A DNA stretch of 64,000 nucleotides. Origin: Megamerina dolium. Its lineage: Eukaryota; Arthropoda; Insecta; Diptera; Megamerinidae. Of this stretch, positions 53,961 to 63,949 are shown in pieces (the first letter of the stretch is position 1; every line of letters begins with the position of its first letter). The notes below the pieces were generated by a model. It did no database searches, was not told where the DNA came from, and saw only the letters and a program-made list of their open reading frames with translations. Position numbers and translations under genes: made by a program. The stretch is taken from NCBI GenBank assembly GCA_963854835.1, contig OY978530.1:5448501-5512500 (forward strand), read 5' to 3'.

Positions 53961-54015
53961 TTGCTTCGATAGAACGTCGGATACGACTATTTGTGAGCCC
54001 CTTCGGTGCTCAATC

Positions 54016-54033
54016 TTAGGTTAGGTTAGGTTA
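54016..54033 (-). repeat. Short CCTAA repeat, 3' tail of a non-LTR element
   Basis: On the plus strand ttaggttaggttaggtta; on the element's strand (TAACC)n follows its 3' UTR at the place where a tail is expected. Confidence 0.7.
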
Positions 54034-55290
54034 TGCGCCCGCCATCAAAATTGCCAAAATTGGCCAATTGTGTTCCCGTGCATTTATGATGCTGTCTATC
54101 CTATTCCCTCTGTTAAACGGAGTAATTAGGATTTCCTATGAATAGAGCAGTGTCCCTGATATCCATGCGTGCTATCTCAGTATTTGTAAAATAGGCACTC
54201 CCTAATAGGGTACACCTTCTGCGTACCAAGGCGGGGCATCTACAGAGGAAGTGGTAAACAGTTTTCTCCTCTTCCTCGTCTTGGCAGCTGCGACAAAAAT
54301 CGTTGGCAGGTAAACCAAGCCTGGTAGCATGCCTACCCACAAGCCTGGTAGCATGCCTACCCACAAGCCAGTGGCCCGTGAGTACTGCGACTAGAACACT
54401 AATAGTTTTCCTACTCAACAACAGTGAACGGGTTCTTCCATTATCGGAAGTTGTCCAGAATTTCCTAGTTATAACACAACTACTCTCATCCTACTATCTT
54501 CTGTTGGCTATAGTATAGAAATGTTGGAAAGATATTGCATTGTAAAGCAAAGCCACATTGTCGTCTCCTTTGTAGCCATAATATCAGCGTGAAAAACGCT
54601 GCAAAAGTCGGGTAATCAGAACTTAAGCTTAACGCGAAAGGAATCAGAAAAGACGCCACCGCTACCCTTTCCTCCAATTTGAAGCCGTCTGTGTACAATT
54701 GTACCGATTAAACTCCAATTTCATTCACAATACCTCTATTCCATTCTTGCCTTGAGGGAATATGGGTTGAGAATCTATTGTCAAGGCATGGTATGGGAAT
54801 GGTACAGTCGATGACATCCGGAATTGTAGTACACTCCCCAGGATCATTGAATGTCCTTATCCTAGTTGAGCCAAGTGTGAAGCTTTGTTTAGCCTAATTG
54901 CTGACATAAGCACCCTCTGCTTGCCAAATAGATCCACAGGAAGTAGATGCAATAGCGAGTAGAGTGCTTTTGACGGGGTGGTTCTTAGATCGCCTGTTGT
55001 CAACACTGCAGACGTCCTTTGAACCTTTTCCAGCCGTCTGTGTACCTCCTTATTTAAGGATTTCCATTAGACTATCACTCCATAAAAAAGAATTGGTCTG
55101 ACGATTGCGCAGTATAGCCATGGTTCGATTTTTTGACTCATCAAACATTTTTACCTATGTATTTCGTACAGGAATAGAGTGCTGCTGTTGTTTCACTCAC
55201 CCTTTCCTCCGTATTTGGTTTCCAATTTAGTTTTTATCTAAAGTTACTCCCAAGTACTTCACCTATTCAGTAAGCTAGTTTCAACAAAGC
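54034..55290 (-). pseudogene. Non-LTR polymerase C-terminal half: RT thumb, RNase H, cysteine tail
   Basis: The minus strand reads, with frameshifts, SNSFLWSDSLMEIL-like thumb sequence, HPVKSTLYSLLHLLPVDLFG and AIRLNKASHLAQLG (55050-54880), then FPYHALTID (54790). RNase H opens with YTDGFKLEERVAVASFL (54690). The last frame (54421-54113) gives VLTGHWLVGRHATR, FCRSCQDEEEEKTVYHFLC and RCPALVRRRCTLLG, the H..C tail. The order thumb, RNase H, cysteine tail is that of I/R1/LOA-type elements. Catalytic RT sequence is not present, so the copy is 5'-truncated and dead. Confidence 0.82.
54317..54364 (-). repeat. 24-bp in-frame tandem duplication
   Basis: aagcctggtagcatgcctac plus ccac occurs twice in succession, repeating eight residues (LVGRHATR) in the non-LTR RNase H end. 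Confidence 0.93.
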
Positions 55291-55541
55291 ACGTTTTCCA
55301 TATAAAATTACTACCACCATAATCTAGGATTTTGTACAAATCTCGATAACTTTGTTAGATTTTCTTCTATGCAACTTTGTTTTTTATCGATTACTTCGTG
55401 AAGAAGGGAGTAAAATACAAGTTTGCGTTGATTTGGCGTTGGATTTTGACAGCACACAATCCCTTTAACTAAATCTCACTGTGTAAACGGCTAGATAGAT
55501 TTTCGTAATCTGGTTGTGGTAATCTCTATGTGTAAACATAC
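55291..55541. other. Unassigned DNA
   Basis: No feature recognised between the non-LTR relic and the TIR element. Confidence 0.4.
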
Positions 55542-55543
55542 TA

Positions 55544-56417
55544 CAGGGTGATTTTTTAAGAACCTTCGGATTTGATAACAAAAAACCTAAAATTTAGAGA
55601 AATGTATGAAATCTTTATTTAAGTCGGTAGAACGATCTATATAATTCAATCTTTCAAGATGATTTAATGTAAATGTTGACCGCGGCTGCACTTCAAATGG
55701 TTCATACGCTGGGTCCAATTTTGGCATACTCTCTCCAACATATCGGCCGGTATGTCACGAATATATTCTTCAATATTGGCTTCCAGTGCGGTCTTGTCAC
55801 TATAGACATGAGCCCTAATATAGGCCAACAAAAAATAGTCTAAAGGCGTTAAATCGCTCAATCTAGGCGGCCAATTGACCGACCCCAAACGTGAAATAAA
55901 CTGTTCACCGAACTCGACTCTCAATTGGTTTCGCGTGCTGTGTGGCATGTGGCCCCGTCGTGTTGAAAACACAGGTCAGCCAAGTCTAGCTCTACCATTT
56001 TGGCCAAAAATGTTTGTAATCATGTCACCGTAGCGCTCGCCATTCACAGTAACGTTCTTGCCTTCGTCGTCTTTGAAAAAGTACGGTCCAATGATGCCGC
56101 CAGCCCATAATCCACACCAAACAGTGCATTATTCGGGATGCATTGGCACTTCTTGCAAAGCTTCTGGTTGCTCTTCACATCAAATACGACACTTTCGACT
56201 GTTCAAGTATCCACCAGAACTGAGCTGACCATAAAATGGAAGAAGTGGACGTTGCACTTTTGATAATTTTGATAATAAATTCAATAACCTGCAAGCTTTG
56301 TTCGTTTGTAAGTCGATTCATGGTTAAATTATAGACCAAACTGAACATGTTTGACAATAACACGTTACACGAAAACAGCTGAGCTGCCAAAAACAACGTT
56401 GCCAAGAAATCACCCTA
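55544..56417 (-). mobile_element. Tc1/mariner-superfamily element, 874-bp deletion derivative
   Basis: Ends CAGGGTGATTTTTTAAG and, complemented, TAGGGTGATTTCTTGGC; TA flanks both (55542-55543, 56418-56419). On the minus strand the gene starts MNRLTNEQSLQVIEF (56321), loses its middle, and resumes near 56200 with EALQEVPMHPE-like and VWCGLWAGGIIGPYFFKDD, VTVNGERYGDMI, then in another frame GEQFISRLGSVNWPPRLSDL, TPLDYFL and ERVCQNWTQRMNHLKCSRGQ. The third catalytic residue region (DLTPLDY) is present; the first is deleted. It could be moved by a related transposase because both ends remain. Confidence 0.87.
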
Positions 56418-56419
56418 TA

Positions 56420-57021
56420 TTACTCTGTCTCCCATATTTTGCAATTTCCATGACACCAATCTACTTTGAATCCATTATCTCTTTCTTCAAATATAGAAAA
56501 GAACCAATGAATATACATTTCTTCAAACAAACTAATTAAAAATTGGTATGAATCTTTACACCCCATTTTCTCAAAATGAAGTTCGTGTAGGTTGTCACAT
56601 TATTGCTTATCAGATTTTTTTTTATATATATAAAATGTTAGCAGTCACTTTGCAATGTAGTCAATATATAAAATTAGAATGAATTACTAATATAATATAT
56701 ATTGATAATTTATAATAAACAAATAGTTGCAACGAGACAACGTGTGTAGTGACAACGTAATATAGCGGACGAAATAATGTAAGAATTAATATAATAGAAA
56801 CTTTCATCTGAGAGTGACTGAACGTGACACAGGAGTAAAAAGTGACTGCGTTTTATATAATACGGCCGTTACTTTTGTTCAAAATTCTATTAGATTTTTC
56901 ATTTCGATCACCATAAGTTCGTGCGATTTCTCCAATATTGATACTACCTCATATTACGTTGCCTCCACTTCTGGTATCAATGACATATCAGCCATAAATG
57001 AATTTAGATCACATTTTAGTG
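56420..57021. other. AT-rich stretch, no gene
   Basis: Nothing recognised beyond short low-complexity TATA runs near 56615-56700. Confidence 0.4.
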
Positions 57022-57692
57022 TTGGTATTTTCCAATTATACAATACCGCTTCACATCACTGGAATATTTCCTTTTTTTATCTTTTTTTAAATGTTTCAAA
57101 GGTTCAACCAACAATTACAACACTCCTTTTTACTGATCCGTTGTTGCGAGTACGCATTGTTTTTGGTTTTTTTTTCCTTTTCTTTTTGCGTGGTTTAGTT
57201 TTCATTGATGTTTTGTAATTTTTTCATGCAATACCGACAAAATGGAAGCATACACGGAGAGTATCTCCAGACAGGCAGATATTTTACTTTGCCATTAGCG
57301 GCGCTTTCACAACCTATCTTCGGTAGCCTCGTCACTCCCTTTGGTTGTTTGCGCTCAAATTGCGGAAATTGTCACCACATAATGGTTAAAATAATTGATG
57401 AAATATTTCAACCATAGTACAAATACACAGGTAGTTTCACACGGTATTTTTGTCGACCTTATTAACTATTTGACGTTCAATAGAGGACATAACTTTTGTG
57501 TTGCCGCAGACTTAAGAAAAAGCAAATCCCTAAATTGAAGTTTCGGGTCAAATTTTGACCTTCCGAAGTAATAGAAAATTGTTATTTATAGGTATTTAGA
57601 TCAGTTTCTAATTTAGAGTTTACCTTGAATTAAATTTTGAGGTAAAATAAATACTATTGCTAATTTCTTTATAAAACGCTGTTATATTTAAC
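57022..57692. repeat. Dispersed non-coding repeat, copy b
   Basis: Counterpart of 51155-51945 with an indel pattern; ends after gtttataaaacgctgttatatttaaca-like sequence shared by both. Confidence 0.75.
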
Positions 57693-58757
57693 AGCACCCG
57701 TTTGCATAAGCTTGTAGGAGTTTTTCGTGTAGCCTCCATCAATGTACAGGTGTGTACTGGTGTGTACTGAATAGGAAATTGTGGGCCTGATTCAACGCAT
57801 TTTAGTAGATGAACTCGGGTCAGTATCCAGCATCGACATAACTTGCGAAGCACTTCGTTTTCCAGCTTTATATAAGCTAGCGAGTGTCGCCACCATAAGC
57901 TCTTTACATGTATTCGTTTTGATTAATTCCGAAACATTCACGTGGCATCCTGTGAAAACCCCTACTAGTCGAGGGGTTTGTTCTCAAACTTCTCACTAAA
58001 CCTATTAGACTCCTTCCATTTTTCAGCCAATTTGCCTCATAAGCCTCAATTACCAAAAATTTGCGGGCACAGTTTCAGCATGCCATACCACAAAAGGGTG
58101 CGTTTGCAAAACTATATAGTGCCTGAGTGCCTGAAAGTAATCGGCTATTAACAGGGGCAGTTTGGAGCAGACTAGTCAGAACATTTCACAAGGACAGCAA
58201 ATCATGTTGACAAAAACAAGTAGAATTAGACCGAATACAGTCGAAAGAGTTTCAATCCACGAAAGTCCATAAAGACTTGTTAAAAGAGGTCAGTACAATT
58301 GCAAGATTCTACCATTATAACATACACGCACAGGTCATGCAACATGTTTTTTTTTATAAATACCAATAAAAACCAAATATTATAGCTGGGAATATAAACT
58401 CTTTCATTTTGCAAGATAAACCTGTGCGCATCAAAAAAACGCGGGAACATTTTTTGATGAAGCTACAACAACATATGTTATCATTGACAGCTTACAGCTG
58501 AGCGAATATAGATAACAAAACAAACCAAAAAGTATCGATAGACTCAATAGTGTATTGGTAATCGAATGTAAATCAAAAATTTGAGGATTTTCATATTTCA
58601 AAATTTGAATTTTCTGTCACTAGACCGATGACGATAGTGGTGACGATGATGATGACGTTAGCAGTGACTGCGGCTGCTGTAATATATTGAGAGCATGTTA
58701 AAGTCACTGTGCATAATGACCACGAAGCCAACGACGAGTCCGAGCTTCTTTTCCAGG
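57693..58757. other. No gene recognised
   Basis: Open frames here are short and lack motifs. A GAT/GAC-rich run at 58623-58672 (gatgacgatagtggtgacga) is a low-complexity patch. Confidence 0.4.
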
Positions 58758-58893
58758 TCTGTTGTGCGTGTTAAATTTTGAAAAGTATTAGAAAATACCT
58801 ACTTATTTTAGCCGGTTCTGAATGGCAGGACCCTTGTGACATCAATTCTTCTGAGCTTTGTCACAGAGTTCTTTTAGAAGCCTTTCCATGGCT
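58758..58893 (-). mobile_element. SINE fragment, middle of the body
   Basis: gttgtgcgtgttaaattttg to gaagcctttccatggc matches 2828-2963 in SINE copy 1, same orientation. Both the tRNA head and the tail are missing. It is fused directly to a Jockey fragment. Confidence 0.83.
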
Positions 58894-59160
58894 TTCCAGT
58901 TGCATTCCAGTGACAGATTTTTAAAGCACTCATGGTTTTGCTAGGAGCGATTGCATAAGCAGATTCTGGTCCCATATTATGTCTTGCATCATCTTTTGTA
59001 TGAGTGATATCACATAAAAATTGTGTGATACTTGCTATAACCATTTGCATTGTTTCCTGAAGCGAGCTATTCTCTTCACTAGAAGGTATTATCAAAGGAG
59101 TTCCTTTGAGAATCTTTGCTTATGAGACTGTTTCAATGCATCACTCTTATTTCGCCAAGA
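58894..59160 (-). pseudogene. Jockey ORF1 end / ORF2 start fragment
   Basis: On the minus strand SLQETMQMVIASITQFL is a Jockey-type ORF1 C-terminus (compare MNSMQTMMQEMMKN), followed by MSALKICHWNATG from 58933, the first residues of the endonuclease (compare MSCLKICHWNANG at 12994). It switches to SINE sequence inside this motif at about 58894. Confidence 0.72.
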
Positions 59161-59172
59161 AGGTTTTAAAGC

Positions 59173-59516
59173 CGAATGTGTGGGTGCCGTAGCTCAGTGG
59201 TTAGTGTGTGCGCCTTCTGATCTGTAGGTCGTGGTTCAATCCCCGGCTGATGCATAACAAATTTAATATCGATAAGATTTTTCTTTCGAATGGTACCCAC
59301 CTGTCGGCAAGCAATTGGCAATTCTTCCGACAGTAACAACTTGCCATGAAAAAGCTTCCAAAAGAACTCTGTGTGTTCTGCCGTTCAGAACCGGCTAAAA
59401 TAAGTAGGTCCCTTCTAATACTGTCCAAATTTAAGACGCACAACAGTAATGGAAGAGAAGCTTGGCCAATGAGCTCTTTGGGGCTTTAAGTGCCACATAT
59501 TTATTTATTTTTTTTT
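59173..59516 (+). mobile_element. tRNA-derived SINE, complete copy 3
   Basis: Flanked by ggttttaaagc at 59162-59172 and 59517-59527, an 11-bp duplication. It has the tRNA-like head (59181-59255), the shared body and a tail of ttatttatttttttttt. A 23-base gap relative to copy 1 (after aaaagaactctgt, near 59375) removes tgacaaagctcagaaaaagtg-type sequence. It is the best-oriented copy for reading the pol III promoter. Confidence 0.9.
59190..59243 (+). promoter_or_regulatory. Internal pol III promoter of the SINE (A and B boxes)
   Basis: TAGCTCAGTGG (59190-59200) fits the A box TRGYNNAGTGG; GGTTCAATCCC (59233-59243) fits the B box GGTTCRANYCC. Spacing is as in tRNA genes. The anticodon arm is imperfect, so this is a tRNA relic and not a tRNA gene; the parental isoacceptor is unclear. 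Confidence 0.87.
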
Positions 59517-59527
59517 GGTTTTAAAGC

Positions 59528-59714
59528 ACGATCGGTACCATATATGAAGTTAATAACTGACAACGAATTTAAAAATATCAACATACATAATTTCTTAAGA
59601 AATGATGACATAGAACTACACGTAGCAAAACCAAACAATCACGCAGGTAGAACAACTTCAAAGTACATGAAAAATGAGCTTGAGCTTTTTCAAGATGAAA
59701 TTACAAATTGGTAG
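59528..59714 (+). pseudogene. Errantivirus-type integrase core fragment
   Basis: The frame reads RSVPYMKLITDNEFKNINIH, NFLRNDDIELHVAKPNNHAG, with TDNEF holding the second catalytic aspartate of 17.6-group integrases and KPNNHAG leading to the glutamate region, which is altered. It ends at TAG 59712. Directly after, gagtacgtatgtg resembles the start of the LTR at 21066 (agttacgtatgtg), but no LTR could be traced. Confidence 0.7.
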
Positions 59715-60045
59715 AGTACGTATGTGAATGTTGTTTAATTACGGCGTACACATTGTGTTTTTTTTACATATATAAGTATGTTTGCTAAATGAATGTTCAC
59801 TTGCGTATGGTTGATACCTTTTAAAGAACCGTCTATAAACTATATATTAAGTCTTTTAACAAATTATTTTATATTGTTAACATTCAATTGATTTTATTCA
59901 CGTTATTTTAATACATTAGATTTGTATGTTCTATATTCACCAACTGACTATATATGACTAACCATGACTTCTAATTTCAATTTTTCACTTAGGTTATAAT
60001 ACTTAGGTTATAATACTAATACCTGTACATGTTTGTGTTGTGTTT
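59715..60045. other. AT-rich stretch, no gene
   Basis: Contains a duplicated 14-base word (cttaggttataata at 59991 and 60002). No coding sequence. Confidence 0.45.
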
Positions 60046-63000
60046 ATGTGGCCATAACAACCGAATATCGATTTAGGCCGAAAATAATATGCTTCGCCAT
60101 CCATCTCTGTTCTTCGCTAGCTGGCGCCAGTTAGAAATTCCAAGCGCCGTCAGGTTCTCTAGTAATTGGTCTTTCCACCGGAGGTTTGGTCTTCCTCTTT
60201 TGCGTCGTCCTCCAGCGGGTTCCGAATATAACACCTTCTTAGCTGGAGCGTGTTCTTCCATTCGCTCGACATGACCTAGCCAGCGCAGCCGCTGGATTTT
60301 GATGCGCTTTACTATGTCAATATCGGCATACAGCTCGTACAGCTCATGGTTGTACCTTATTCGGTACTCGCCACCAACGCAAATAGGTCCAAAGATCTTG
60401 CGTAGGACTTTTCTCTCGAAAACCCCAAGCATTCGCTCATCCGAGGTGGAAATTGTCCAGGCTTCAGCGCCATATGTTAGGAAAGGCATGATGAGAGACT
60501 TGTAGAGTGTAGTTTTCGTTCTTCGAGAGAGGGCTCGACTTCTCAATTGCTTACCCAGCCCAAAGTAACACCTGTTAGCAAGAGTTATCCTACGCATGAT
60601 CTCCAAGCTGACGTCATTACTGCTGTTAATGCTGGTTCCAAGATAGACAAAGTCCCTTACTACTTCAAAAGCGTAGTTGTCAACAGTGACGTGCTGTCCA
60701 AGACGCCGGGACTCTTTGTTTGTTGACACTAGATACTTCGTCTTGCCCTCGTTCACCGTGAGACCCATCCGACGCGACTCTCTTTCCAACTCTGAGAATG
60801 CTGCACTGACTGCTCGCGTGTTCATGCCGATTATGTCAATATCGTCGGCATACGCTAACAGCATGACACTTTTGTTGAAGATAGTGCCATTATGTCGTAG
60901 ATCAGCAGCTCGTATTATTTTCTCCATAATAAGATTGAAGAAGTCGCACGATAACGAATCACCTTGTCTGAAACCCCGTTCGGTATTAAACGGTGCGGAG
61001 AGGTCCTTCCCAATTTTCACTGCACAACAGAAGTTATGCAGTGTCATTCTACAAAGTCGAATGAGCTTCGCAGGAATACCGAACTCAGACATTGTTGCGT
61101 AGAGGTAATCCCTTACCGGACTGTCGAAAGCGGCTTTATAATCAACAAATAGGTGGTATGTGTCGATCTGTTTTTCTTGGGTCTTCTCCAGGATTTGGCG
61201 CAGTGTGAAAATCTGGTCGATGGTGGATTTACCAGGTCTGAAGCCACACTGATAAGGTCCAATCAGGTTGCTGAGCATAGGCTTCAACCTTTCGCACAGT
61301 ACGCTCGATAGAACCTTGTACGCGATGCTCAGGAGACTTATTCCACGGTAGTTGGCGCAAATTGTGGGGTCTCCTTTTTTATGTACAGGACAGAGAACAC
61401 TGAGCCCCCAATCATCAGGCATGCTTTCATCCGACCATATTCTGCTTATGAGCTGGTGCATGCGGGTGAGCAGCTCATCGCCTCCGGTCTTAAACAACTC
61501 GGCAGGCAGGCCATCAGCACCTGCAGCTTTGTTGTTCTTCAGCCTTAAAATGGCCGTTTCAACCTCGTCATAGTCGGGTGGTGGAACATCAACACCATCA
61601 TCTGTAATTGGGGTTATCGGGCATTCTCCTCCACTGGCGGAATTGTTCGTAGCATTGCTATTCAGTAACGTGGAGAAGTGTTCCCTCCATAGGCTCAGTA
61701 CACTCTGGACATCCGTAACCAGATTCCCATTTCCATCACGACAAGAAGAGGCTCCGGGATTTAAACCTCCACTCAGGCGCTTGATCTTTTCAAAGAATGT
61801 TCGAGTCTCATTCTTGTCGGTACACATCTCTATCTCCTCACACTCGCGTCTTTCCAACTCCCTCTTCTTGCGCCTGAAAATACGTCTCTCTGCACTCCTT
61901 TTCTCTCTATACCGCTCCTTAACAGCTCGCGTTACGCCTGCACGCAGGGTTTTTCTGTAGGCGGCGTCTTTCTCTGCGATAGCGTCGCGACACTCCTGAT
62001 CATACCATTCATTCCTCAGAGGCCGGTAGTAACCGATTACCTCCTCGGCAGCAGTAGTCATGGAGTGGGATATATGTGTCCACCGTGCGCATGTATCATC
62101 AAGTGGGGGAGTGTTCTGCATAAGCAGATCCGATAGTCGAGTGGAAAATGCATCTGCTGTCTCTGGTGATCGCAGCTTACTGACGTCGAGCTTTCTCTGT
62201 GTGGGACTTCTCTTGTTATTTGCGACACATAGGCGTGTGCGCACCTTAGCTGCAACAAGGTAGTGATCCGAGTCGATGTTGGCACCACGGATCGATTTCA
62301 CGTCCATCACACTGGAAGCATGCCTTCCGTCAATCACCACATGATCATTTTGGTTTCTTGTTCTTTGATCTGGAGACAACCATGTCGCTTTGTGGATGTC
62401 GAGATGCTGGAATCTGGTACCACCAATTACCATGTTTCGTGCTGCGGCGAAGTCGATCAGCCTCATTCCGTTATCGGAGGTGTTCTGGTGGAGGCTGAAT
62501 TTTCCGACAGTTGGACCAAAGGTACCTTCCTTGCCCACCCTGGCATTAAAGTCGCCAAGCACGATTTTGATATCGTGGCGGGGGCAGCGGTCATAAGCTT
62601 CTTCGAGGCGCTGAAAGAAGCTCTCCTTGGTCACATTGTCCTTCTCATCCGTCGGAGCGTGGACACATATAAGGCTGATGTTGAAAAATTTTGCCTTGAT
62701 GCGGATTGTGGCCAGCCGTTCGTTCTCAGGCGTGAACTGTGAGACAAGATGTCGTAGTCTCTTGCTGACCAAAAATCCACATCCTAATTCGTGCCTTTCA
62801 GCATGGCAACTGTAGTAGATGTCACAGGACGCTCTTTTGGAGCAGCCCTGTCCTGTCCATCGCATTTCCTGGAGAGCGGTGATGTCAGCTCTGTATTTTT
62901 CGAGGACATCAACCAGCTGGATAGAGGCACCCTCCCTATAAAGGGATCGGACATTCCAGGTGCATATCCGTAAATCGTGGTCCTTTTTGCGTTTGCGGGG

Positions 63001-63234
63001 GTCATCAACAAAAGCGGTAGTCCTTATCCGAGGCATATTTGTTTTTTTCATTGGGGGGGGTTTTTTATGTGGCGGGTCCCAAACCCAACGCACAACCTCT
63101 AACCGAGGAGATTTTCGCCACTCACTTCAGCCGCCTCCCAGCGGGTGCCAGGAAGACGTTGCCCGGTGGTCGCCACATGGAGGGCCCCCATTAATAATAA
63201 TGAAGGCGCCATCACAGAGTAAGCAGAGCAAGCT
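60046..63234 (-). mobile_element. RTE-clade non-LTR retrotransposon, copy 2, intact frame
   Basis: The 5' end is placed at 63234, where similarity with the 5' end of copy 1 (gcttgctctgcttact) stops. The element then has a short 5' UTR, one long open frame and a 3' UTR of about 27 bases ending gttatggccacataa near 60046. In place of the AAGT tail of copy 1 there is acacaacacaaac. No duplication was found. Its integrity makes it a candidate source element. Confidence 0.9.
60073..63051 (-). CDS. RTE endonuclease/reverse transcriptase, intact, 992 aa
   Basis: The ATG at 63051 (MKKTNMPRIR) is chosen; the frame is open 14 codons further to a GTG. Residues about 35-310 are an APE-type endonuclease: RICTWNVRSL, ALQEMRWTGQG, HAPTDE, VLGDFNARVGKEG, NQNDHVVIDGRH and SDHYLV. 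A charged linker (RREKRSAERRIFRRKKREL-like) follows. Reverse transcriptase covers about 430-800: NNKAAGADGLPAELFKTGG, WGLSVLCPVHKKGD, YRGISLLSIAYKVLSSVLCE, QCGFRPGKSTIDQIF, LFVDYKAAFDS, GFRQGDSLSCDFFNLIME, catalytic LAYADDIDIIG and a thumb with VNEGKTKYLV and FVYLGTSIN. The C-terminus has RLRWLGHVERM and GRRKRGRPNLRWKDQL. The enzyme would nick target DNA and prime reverse transcription there. No stop or frameshift interrupts it. Confidence 0.95.
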   Translation of the reverse strand: MKKTNMPRIRTTAFVDDPRKRKKDHDLRICTWNVRSLYREGASIQLVDVLEKYRADITALQEMRWTGQGCSKRASCDIYYSCHAERHELGCGFLVSKRLRHLVSQFTPENERLATIRIKAKFFNISLICVHAPTDEKDNVTKESFFQRLEEAYDRCPRHDIKIVLGDFNARVGKEGTFGPTVGKFSLHQNTSDNGMRLIDFAAARNMVIGGTRFQHLDIHKATWLSPDQRTRNQNDHVVIDGRHASSVMDVKSIRGANIDSDHYLVAAKVRTRLCVANNKRSPTQRKLDVSKLRSPETADAFSTRLSDLLMQNTPPLDDTCARWTHISHSMTTAAEEVIGYYRPLRNEWYDQECRDAIAEKDAAYRKTLRAGVTRAVKERYREKRSAERRIFRRKKRELERRECEEIEMCTDKNETRTFFEKIKRLSGGLNPGASSCRDGNGNLVTDVQSVLSLWREHFSTLLNSNATNNSASGGECPITPITDDGVDVPPPDYDEVETAILRLKNNKAAGADGLPAELFKTGGDELLTRMHQLISRIWSDESMPDDWGLSVLCPVHKKGDPTICANYRGISLLSIAYKVLSSVLCERLKPMLSNLIGPYQCGFRPGKSTIDQIFTLRQILEKTQEKQIDTYHLFVDYKAAFDSPVRDYLYATMSEFGIPAKLIRLCRMTLHNFCCAVKIGKDLSAPFNTERGFRQGDSLSCDFFNLIMEKIIRAADLRHNGTIFNKSVMLLAYADDIDIIGMNTRAVSAAFSELERESRRMGLTVNEGKTKYLVSTNKESRRLGQHVTVDNYAFEVVRDFVYLGTSINSSNDVSLEIMRRITLANRCYFGLGKQLRSRALSRRTKTTLYKSLIMPFLTYGAEAWTISTSDERMLGVFERKVLRKIFGPICVGGEYRIRYNHELYELYADIDIVKRIKIQRLRWLGHVERMEEHAPAKKVLYSEPAGGRRKRGRPNLRWKDQLLENLTALGISNWRQLAKNRDGWRSILFSA

Positions 63235-63949
63235 ATATGACTACCCCTCATTAACAAATAAAGGTATCATCACATAGCGCTCAGATCAAACTACATGACA
63301 GCCAGTGAGTTGACTTGCGATGAGTTCAACAAGGATTGCGCTAGCCCCACCTGGTTGAGGCAGTTAGACACGTTACCTTGCGAAAACACCACCAGACCAC
63401 CAATACTTGTACATACTTACCTCAAATAGAGATAAGTATGTACAAGAACCTCTGTATAAGGTAAGCAACTATATATTATATAAGGTAAGTAACTATGTAG
63501 GTACAGGTAAATAATATAAGTAATAATAATAGTAATATAATAATATACAGTATATAACATTAATATGTATGCAATATATAATATATATAATGCTGTTTGA
63601 CGCAACAGTACAGTAAGAGAAAAGAATACTAGGAATCGAAAGACGAGATCTCATCATTAAAGACAAAATGAGTAAGGCTATCTAGGAGAAAACAAAAGAC
63701 GTCAACGAGGGGAAATGCGATAAAAAAGTTTTATTTAATAATTTATCTATGAAAGAGAGAAAAGATTACACAAACGATAGAGAAGGAGAAGAGAAGAGCT
63801 AAAATTCAAAAAGTTAATCTCATCAAATGTCTACACATCACATACTAAAAGACAAAATAAATTTGCAGTAAATTTGATTCTCAAACTATTACTGATGACG
63901 ATGATCTGGACTTTGGTGCTGGCACGTAACTAAAACTGTTTACATTTCA
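63235..63949. other. No gene seen; contains a perfect inverted repeat
   Basis: Unassigned AT-rich DNA. cttgtacatactta (63406-63419) and taagtatgtacaag (63433-63446) are exact complements around a 13-base spacer. Downstream are short repeats of ataaggtaag. Confidence 0.5.
63406..63446. repeat. 14-bp perfect inverted repeat with 13-base loop
   Basis: Arms at 63406-63419 and 63433-63446 pair completely. No element terminus or gene end was recognised next to it. Confidence 0.9.

Noticed and set aside
54016..54033. Insect telomeric TTAGG repeat
   Set aside because: Only three imperfect units, at the 3' end of a non-LTR relic; a retrotransposon tail explains it.
57781..57999. Possible small host gene
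   Set aside because: Seventy-two codons without motif, signal peptide or conservation evidence.
59187..59255. A functional tRNA gene
   Set aside because: A and B boxes are good, but the anticodon arm and acceptor pairing are poor and the same sequence heads several dispersed copies with duplications, so it is a SINE head.
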